Origin: Ornithinimicrobium faecis
GTDB lineage: Bacteria; Actinomycetota; Actinomycetes; Actinomycetales; Dermatophilaceae
Length of the DNA stretch: 64,000 bases
Direction: 5' to 3'
Assembly (NCBI RefSeq): GCF_023923225.1
Contig: NZ_CP099489.1
Coordinates: 4,340,001-4,404,000 of the forward strand
Shown: piece after piece, positions 59,733 to 64,000 of the stretch
How positions within the stretch are numbered: position 1 is the stretch's first letter
Layout of the letters: every line of letters begins with the position of its first letter
The notes under the pieces: model-generated
What the model was told of the DNA's origin: nothing
The model's database searches: none
Seen by the model: only the letters and a program-made list of their open reading frames with translations
Program-made: the position numbers and the translations under genes

Positions 59733-60647
59733 ATGCGGATCGTGGTGGCGCTGGGCGGCAACGCCCTGCTGCGCCGCGGGCAGGTGCCCGACGCAGAGGC
59801 ACAGGTCGAGAACATCCGGCTCGCCGCACGCCACCTCGCGCCACTCACCGATGACCACGAGATCGTCATCACGCACGGCAACGGACCCCAGGTGGGCGTT
59901 CTCGCGATGGAGTCGGCGGCGGACACGCGGCTGACCAAGTCCTATCCGTTCGACGCCCTCGGGGCGATGACCCAGGGGCTGATCGGCTATTGGATCCTGC
60001 AGGCCATGGGCAACGAGCGGCCCGAGCGGCAGTTCGCCTCGATCATCAACCAGACCCTGGTGGACGCCGATGACCCGGCCTTCGCGCACCCGACCAAGTT
60101 CGTGGGCGAGGTCTATGACGAAGCCACCGCCCGCGAGCTCGCCGACCTCCATGGCTGGCAGGTCAGCGTTGACGGTGACCACTGGCGTCGCGTCGTCCCC
60201 TCACCACGGCCGCGCGAGCTGATCGAGTCCGAGTTGATCGACCACCTCCTCCGCGAGTCGATCATCGTCGTCTGCGCCGGCGGCGGGGGCGTGCCGGTGG
60301 TGCGCACTCCGGAGGGTGACCTGCGCGGCGTCGAGGCGGTCATCGACAAGGATCTCTCGGCCGCCCTCATCGCCCGACGCCTGCGCGCCGACCGGCTCCT
60401 GGTGCTCACGGACGTCGACAACGTCATGGAGGGCTTCGGCACCGCTCACGCCCGCCCGATCACCGCGACGACGCCAGAGCACCTGCGCACCCTCGACCTG
60501 CCCGCTGGGTCGATGGGCCCCAAGGTCGAGGCGGTCTGCGAGTTCGTCGAAACCGGTGGCCCCGGCGTTGCCGCTGCCATCGGCAGTCTCACCGAGGCGC
60601 AGGCCCTCGTCCACGGCGACCGGGGGACCTATGTCACTCAGGGCTGA
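59733..60647 (+). CDS. arcC: Carbamate kinase
   Basis: A 304-residue amino-acid-kinase-family enzyme that interconverts carbamoyl phosphate and ADP with carbamate and ATP. Motifs are MRIVVALGGNALLRRGQVP, VITHGNGPQVGVLA, INQTLVDADDPAFAHPTKFV, VCAGGGGVPVV, AVIDKDLSAALIA, VLTDVDNV and LPAGSMGPKVEAVCEFVETG, all matching ArcC. No arcA or arcB is in the window. ATG 59733 has no ribosome site; the CGGCATAC box nine bases upstream suggests it is leaderless. Possible roles include carbamoyl phosphate degradation. Confidence 0.9.
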   Translation: MRIVVALGGNALLRRGQVPDAEAQVENIRLAARHLAPLTDDHEIVITHGNGPQVGVLAMESAADTRLTKSYPFDALGAMTQGLIGYWILQAMGNERPERQFASIINQTLVDADDPAFAHPTKFVGEVYDEATARELADLHGWQVSVDGDHWRRVVPSPRPRELIESELIDHLLRESIIVVCAGGGGVPVVRTPEGDLRGVEAVIDKDLSAALIARRLRADRLLVLTDVDNVMEGFGTAHARPITATTPEHLRTLDLPAGSMGPKVEAVCEFVETGGPGVAAAIGSLTEAQALVHGDRGTYVTQG

Positions 60648-60660
60648 GCACGTGGCGCCC

Positions 60661-60686
60661 TGAGCCGACCGCCTGAGCCGACCGCC
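60661..60686 (+). repeat. Two 13-bp direct repeats
   Basis: TGAGCCGACCGCC at 60661-60673 and again at 60674-60686, followed by a partial third unit (TGGGCCGAGCAC). Lies between the carbamate kinase and YCII genes. Confidence 0.7.
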
Positions 60687-60699
60687 TGGGCCGAGCACA

Positions 60700-60707
60700 C
60701 GGCATAC
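60700..60707 (+). promoter_or_regulatory. CGGCATAC box before YCII gene
   Basis: CGGCATACT, eight bases before the ATG of the YCII gene. Same arrangement as upstream of the carbamate kinase and IclR genes; probably a leaderless promoter. Confidence 0.45.
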
Positions 60708-60715
60708 TGACTGCC

Positions 60716-60997
60716 ATGAGCCTGTATGCCGTGCGGTACACCTATTCCGACGACGTCGCCGGGCGCGATGAGCACCGCCCAGCGCACCGCGAGTTCCTCA
60801 GTGGCCTGGCCGAGGAGGGGACCGTGGTCGCCTCCGGACCGCTGTCCGACGCACCGGCCGAGGCCCTGCTGCTGCTCGAGGGCGAGTCGGCCGAGCAGGT
60901 CCGCGACCTGCTGCGCGAGGACCCGTTTGCCCAGCAGGGCATCATCGATGCCGTCGAGGTCCGCGAGTGGGATGTCGTGATCGGCAGTGTCGGCTGA
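60716..60997 (+). CDS. YCII-family protein (YciI-like)
   Basis: A 93-residue protein of the YCII family: MSLYAVRYTYSDDVAGRDEH, then RPAHREFLSGLAEEGTVVAS with GPLSD, and FAQQGIIDAVEVREWDVVIG. The H/D pair (HRPAHREFL and GPLSD) corresponds to the proposed pocket residues of YciI. Reaction unknown. Its last 11 bases overlap the FMN oxidase GTG in another frame, so the two genes are coupled. Distinct from the DGPF-type protein at 9431. Confidence 0.88.
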   Translation: MSLYAVRYTYSDDVAGRDEHRPAHREFLSGLAEEGTVVASGPLSDAPAEALLLLEGESAEQVRDLLREDPFAQQGIIDAVEVREWDVVIGSVG

Positions 60998-62396
60998 GTC
61001 GGCAGGACCGGCCGAGTCGGCAGGCCCGGCCGAATCAGGCGTGCCGGCCGGGATGACGCCTGGCGGTCGCGGTCGGTCGCGACAGAACGCGATCTATCGC
61101 CCCGGGGCACTGGGAACGACCCCGCGCGTGCCGACCGACAACACCGAGTTGGAGCGTCGCGCACGCAGCGTGCTGGACGCCAGGGCGTGGGCCTACATCG
61201 CTGGCGGGGCGGGTGGGGGCGCAACCATGCGCGCCAACCGGGAGGCCTTCGACCGCTGGCACATCATCCCTCGCATGCTGCACGGCACAACAGAGCGCGA
61301 CCTCAAGACCCAGGTGCTGGGCACCGACCTCACCGCACCGCTCCTGCTGGCACCCGTCGGGGCCGCAGGGCTGGTCCGCCCCGATGCGGACCTGCTCATC
61401 GCCCAGGGCGCGCACTCCAGCGGGATCCCCTACGTCTTTTCCTGCCAGGGCTCGTCCCCGATGGAGGAGACCGCGCAGAGCATGGGCGGCACGCCCTTCT
61501 GGTTCCAGCTGTACTGGTCCAGCGACGAAGACCTGGTCGACTCCCTGATCGAGCGGGCCACGGCAGCCGGAGCGCAGGCCCTCGTCGTCACCCTCGACAC
61601 CACGATGCTCGGGTGGCGCCCGCAGGACCTCGACCTCGGGTCGCTCCCCTTTGCCCGCGGACAGGGCATCGCGCAGTACACCTCCGACCCGCGCTTCATG
61701 ACCCTGGTCCGGGAGCGCCTCGCGTCCGCTGCTGCAGCGGCGGCTGAGGCGGGTGCCCAGGTCGCCGCGAAGGGTGCCGCCGGGCTGGGCATCAACCCGC
61801 GGCACCCGGTGGGAGCTGCCCGAGCGGTGCGCGGTGGCGTGGGCGCGTTGCTGTCGACGTCTCGCGAGCACCCCGGCGACCTGCGCACCAACCTGCGCTC
61901 GCCGGAACCACGCGCGGCGGTCGAGACCTTCCTCGACATCTATTCCAACCCCGCGTTGTCGTGGGATCACCTGGTCACCCTCCGGGACCGCACCTCGCTG
62001 CCGGTCATCCTCAAGGGAGTGCTGCACCCCGACGATGCGCGCCGTGCCCTCGACGCCGGGGTCGACGGACTCGTGGTGTCCAATCACGGCGGCCGCCAGG
62101 TGGACCGCTCGGTGGCCGCGCTCGACGCTCTCGTCTCGATCCGCGAGGCCGTCGGACCGGAGCCGACCGTCCTGATGGACAGCGGGGTGCGCAGCGGCGC
62201 TGACCTGTTTGTGGCCCTCGCCCTCGGCGCCGACGCTGCACTGTTGGGACGCCCACATGTCTATGGCCTGGCGCTGGACGGGGCCGCGGGTGTCAGCGCG
62301 GTGATCGACAATGTGCTCGCCGAGCTGGACCTCACGATGGGCCTGGTCGGCGCCGCCTCGATCCAGGAGATCACCCGCGACCTGCTCGTGGAATAG
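60987..62396 (+). CDS. FMN-dependent alpha-hydroxyacid oxidase
   Basis: A 469-residue enzyme of the lactate 2-monooxygenase/L-lactate dehydrogenase (FMN) family. Core motifs are LLLAPVGAAGLVRPDADLLI, QGSSPMEETAQS, PFWFQLYWSSDEDLVDSLIE, LVVTLDTTMLGWRPQDLDL, LPVILKGVLHPDDARRALDA (catalytic Lys) and LVVSNHGGRQVDRSVAALDA (catalytic His and Arg), then VLMDSGVRSGADLFVALALG. Oxidises a 2-hydroxy acid. The first 17 residues consist of a tandem AESAGP repeat. GTG 60987 overlaps the YCII gene; later starts (ATG 61053, MTPGG) would remove the repeat. Confidence 0.9.
   Translation: MSAESAGPAESAGPAESGVPAGMTPGGRGRSRQNAIYRPGALGTTPRVPTDNTELERRARSVLDARAWAYIAGGAGGGATMRANREAFDRWHIIPRMLHGTTERDLKTQVLGTDLTAPLLLAPVGAAGLVRPDADLLIAQGAHSSGIPYVFSCQGSSPMEETAQSMGGTPFWFQLYWSSDEDLVDSLIERATAAGAQALVVTLDTTMLGWRPQDLDLGSLPFARGQGIAQYTSDPRFMTLVRERLASAAAAAAEAGAQVAAKGAAGLGINPRHPVGAARAVRGGVGALLSTSREHPGDLRTNLRSPEPRAAVETFLDIYSNPALSWDHLVTLRDRTSLPVILKGVLHPDDARRALDAGVDGLVVSNHGGRQVDRSVAALDALVSIREAVGPEPTVLMDSGVRSGADLFVALALGADAALLGRPHVYGLALDGAAGVSAVIDNVLAELDLTMGLVGAASIQEITRDLLVE
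60993..61046 (+). repeat. In-frame 18-bp tandem repeat
   Basis: Three 18-base units (60993, 61011, 61029) encoding AESAGP, AESAGP and AESGVP at the N-terminus of the FMN oxidase. The last unit is degenerate. Slippage could alter the length of this tail. Confidence 0.75.
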
Positions 62397-62421
62397 TCCT
62401 CAGGCGCTCAAGGGGCAGCCC

Positions 62422-63153
62422 TCAGGCGGAGGTCTCGGTCGAGCGGTAGCCGTAGAGATCCTGCTGCTTCTCGTTGATCCACAGCATCCTTCCCTCCCGA
62501 TCGGGATCGGGGATCTGCAGGGTCCGGCTGTAGGTCTCGTCGATCAGGACCGGCTCGACCCCGGCCGCCTCGAGCGCCGGGATCAGCGTCTCGACGTCAC
62601 CGTCGAACTCGAAACCGAGCTCGACGCCAGGGTCGCCATCGCTGGCGTGCACCGCGACCAGCCCGCCTGCGGGGCAGGAGAAGTCGGTCCAGACGTCACT
62701 GTCGGCTGTGACGCGCCGTATGCCGCCCAGCCCGGTGACGACCTGCCGTGCGCCTTCCACCTCGGCCAGGGTGGTGTACCAGATGGGCAGCACCGCGAAC
62801 GCGGTGTCGGTCGGTGGCGGCTGCTCGGCCTCCGCTGCGGGGTCGACGGTGAACGTGGTGCCGTCCGGGGCCGTGACCGTGGCCGCGATCCCGTGGTCGG
62901 TCTGGCCGATCTCGAAGGTCAGCCCCGCCGCGCGCGCCCGCTCGGCCCACGCGTCGAGGTCGGCGACCTCCCAGGCCAGGACATCCCCGGGCGGCTGACT
63001 GTCGCTGGCCTCGTGCAGGGCCAGGCGGCCGGAGCCCAGGGCGTAGACCTCCCAGCCTGGGGCCGTGGTGACCCGGGTGGCCCCCAGCGCGTCGAGGTAG
63101 CGACGGTGTGCCGCGAGGTCGGGGGTGAACCGGATGGGGCGAGCGCAGATCAT
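62422..63153 (-). CDS. VOC-fold protein (two domains)
   Basis: A 243-residue protein with two vicinal-oxygen-chelate-type (glyoxalase/bleomycin-resistance) halves. First half: ICARPIRFTPDLAAHRRYLD, YALGSGRLALHEASD, and PDGTTFTVDPAAEAEQP; second half: VLPIWYTTLAEVEGARQVVT, VWTDFSCPAGGLVAVHASDG, PGVELGFEFDGDVETL and LQIPDPDREGRMLWINEKQQ. The substrate is unknown; isomerase, dioxygenase or binding roles occur in the family. ATG 63153 overlaps the stop of the small RHH gene (ATGA), so they are coupled. Confidence 0.82.
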   Translation of the reverse strand: MICARPIRFTPDLAAHRRYLDALGATRVTTAPGWEVYALGSGRLALHEASDSQPPGDVLAWEVADLDAWAERARAAGLTFEIGQTDHGIAATVTAPDGTTFTVDPAAEAEQPPPTDTAFAVLPIWYTTLAEVEGARQVVTGLGGIRRVTADSDVWTDFSCPAGGLVAVHASDGDPGVELGFEFDGDVETLIPALEAAGVEPVLIDETYSRTLQIPDPDREGRMLWINEKQQDLYGYRSTETSA

Positions 63154-63293
63154 GCCTTGTCCTCCAGATAGTCGCGGACGATCTTCTCGATGAGGGCGGA
63201 CATGCTCACGCCCTCATCGACCCCGCGGTGCTTGATCTCGCGGATGAGGTCCTTGGGCAGATAGACGTTGAACTGCGCCTTGTCGGTGGGCAT
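63150..63293 (-). CDS. Small ribbon-helix-helix protein
   Basis: A 47-residue protein too short for routine ORF lists. FNVYLPKDLIREIKHRGVDE and GVSMSALIEKIVRDYLED form a complete ribbon-helix-helix (CopG/Arc) unit, a DNA-binding dimer. ATG 63293 lies downstream of a dyad (GCTAGCA/TGCTAGC) and a TTGACA, so autoregulation is likely. There is no ribosome site. The stop overlaps the VOC gene start (ATGA), so it probably regulates that gene too. No toxin partner visible. Confidence 0.75.
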   Translation of the reverse strand: MPTDKAQFNVYLPKDLIREIKHRGVDEGVSMSALIEKIVRDYLEDKA

Positions 63294-63303
63294 AACAAAG
63301 GAG

Positions 63304-63337
63304 GCTAGCAGCATCCTAGATTGCTAGCAAATGTCAA
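63304..63337 (-). promoter_or_regulatory. Operator/promoter of the RHH-VOC operon
   Basis: GCTAGCA at 63304-63310 and TGCTAGC at 63322-63328 form an inverted repeat around TAGGAT (minus). TTGACA (minus, 63337-63332) is upstream. The repeat overlaps the likely promoter, as expected for a self-repressing RHH protein. Confidence 0.6.
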
Positions 63338-63346
63338 GGACGGGAA

Positions 63347-64000
63347 TCAGGAACGGGAAGGTGATCCGAGCGCCTGCGCCAGGTCCCGCCACAGATCCTC
63401 GACGTCCTCGATGCCGACCGAGAGCCGGATGAGCTCCTCCGGGACGGTCTCGACCTCCGCGGGCTGGGCACGGCGACGCTCGAGCTGGGACTCCACGCCA
63501 CCCAGGCTCGTCGAGTGGGTCCACAACCTGACGTCGGCGCACACCCGGTCGGCTGCCGCCGCCCCGCCGTACACCTCGATGGCGATCATCGCGCCGAGTC
63601 CGGGGTAGCGCACCCTGATCACCGCAGGGTGATCGGAGAGCCGCCGGACCAGCTCGGCCGCGTTCGCCGAGGCGCGCTCCAGGCGCACGGACAGGGTCCG
63701 GATGCCGCGCAGCACGATCCAGGCCTCCATGGGGCCGGGGATGGCGCCGTGCAGGGTGCGCCGGTTGAGCATCCGCGCACGCAGCGCCCGCCCCCGCTCG
63801 GTCGGGGCGGTCACGACGGCGCCCATCAGCACGTCGGAGTGCCCGGAGAGATACTTGGTGGCGGAGTGGATCACCACGTCCACCCCGTCCGCCAGGGGCG
63901 TCTGGAGCAGGGGCGTGGCGAAGGTGTTGTCGACAGCCGTGAGGATGCCCCGCTCCCGGGCTGCACTGACGAGAGCCGGGATGTCGGCGACCTCCATCAT
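63347..64000 (-). CDS. Cystathionine synthase/lyase-type PLP enzyme (5' truncated)
   Basis: The C-terminal ~217 residues of a Cys/Met metabolism PLP enzyme (cystathionine gamma-synthase/lyase or O-acetylhomoserine sulfhydrylase family). The gene continues beyond the window end. The active-site segment VIHSATKYLSGHSDVLMGAV holds the PLP lysine; TAVDNTFATPLLQTPL precedes it, and HGAIPGPMEAWIVLRGIRTL and TSLGGVESQLERR with EELIRLSVGIED follow. Which reaction it catalyses cannot be decided from the fragment. It lies upstream of the RHH-VOC operon on the same strand. Confidence 0.9.
   Translation of the reverse strand: MMEVADIPALVSAARERGILTAVDNTFATPLLQTPLADGVDVVIHSATKYLSGHSDVLMGAVVTAPTERGRALRARMLNRRTLHGAIPGPMEAWIVLRGIRTLSVRLERASANAAELVRRLSDHPAVIRVRYPGLGAMIAIEVYGGAAAADRVCADVRLWTHSTSLGGVESQLERRRAQPAEVETVPEELIRLSVGIEDVEDLWRDLAQALGSPSRS

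Noticed and set aside
1..64000. tRNA, rRNA, CRISPR, prophage or transposase genes
   Set aside because: No cloverleaf-like TTCGANTC segments in context, no spaced repeat arrays, no integrase or transposase motifs were seen by eye; a dedicated scan was not possible.

Overview
The window is about 64 kb of GC-rich DNA (strong G/C at third codon positions, many GTG starts, tightly packed and often overlapping genes) from an actinobacterium. Actinobacterial markers are a bacterial proteasome activator (Bpa, ending in GQYL), DUF4333 and LiaR/LiaS-like families, Stealth capsule-type genes, ECF sigma factors of SigK-like and ECF42-like type, and several genes with little or no 5' leader. Retention of RecBCD together with the overall gene set suggests Micrococcales (Intrasporangiaceae/Ornithinimicrobiaceae-like), but genus is not resolved. 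No rRNA, tRNA, CRISPR array, prophage or insertion sequence was seen.

Layout. 1-5.0 kb: 3' part of recB and complete recD. 5.0-10.2 kb: DivIVA-like protein, DUF4333 lipoprotein, SigK-like sigma/anti-sigma pair divergent from a COG4315 lipoprotein, an antibiotic-biosynthesis-monooxygenase-fold protein, and an ECF42 sigma factor with its YCII (DGPF) partner, followed by a truncated DUF1579-like remnant. 10.2-19.7 kb, all minus: FtsX-type permease and ATPase, a Stealth phosphotransferase and a CDP-glycerol transferase, then a LuxR-type response regulator and its histidine kinase. 19.8-23.6 kb: BCCT transporter, AlkZ-like protein, unknown protein. 23.7-28.1 kb: first histidine-utilisation block (hutI, hutF, a P-loop kinase, an M20 amidohydrolase). 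28.2-34.5 kb: YbaK, HesB-like protein, DUF1772-SDR-AraC operon, lipoprotein, remnants of a toxin-antitoxin pair, MFS transporter. 34.6-40.9 kb: mosaic tandem Uma2 genes, hutU, hutH, small membrane protein, IclR regulator. 40.9-47.8 kb: TipA-like MerR regulator, quinone oxidoreductase with Bpa, a lipoprotein/NUDIX/lipoprotein operon, FAD dehydrogenase. 47.8-58 kb: membrane metallophosphoesterase, sulfate activation (cysC, TauE/SafE, cysQ, cysN, cysD), DUF6270 protein, CgeB/GT2 glycosyltransferase. 57.5-64 kb: ThpR, cysteine-free Rrf2 regulator, second TauE/SafE, carbamate kinase, YCII protein, FMN alpha-hydroxyacid oxidase, a small ribbon-helix-helix protein coupled to a VOC protein, and the 3' part of a cystathionine synthase-type gene.

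How it fits together. Histidine degradation (HutH-HutU-HutI-HutF) is complete up to N-formylglutamate. No hutG is visible, and the M20 amidohydrolase coupled to hutF is the obvious candidate for the last step. The sulfate genes can make APS and PAPS and recycle PAP. Their position beside DUF6270 and glycosyltransferase genes leaves open whether PAPS feeds cysteine synthesis or a sulfated surface glycan. The Stealth and TagF-like pair points to a phosphodiester-linked surface polymer.

Most notable non-coding signals: a cluster of DnaA-box-like nonamers at 39979-40076 far from any dnaA/dnaN pair; three 32-bp-period repeats between hutH and hutU; a 26-bp perfect dyad upstream of the ABC transporter; a 20-bp palindrome upstream of hutH; and a recurring CGGCATAC box a few bases upstream of several start codons. 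I did not find a clearly new multi-gene system. The best candidates are these uncharacterised sites and the possible hutG replacement.
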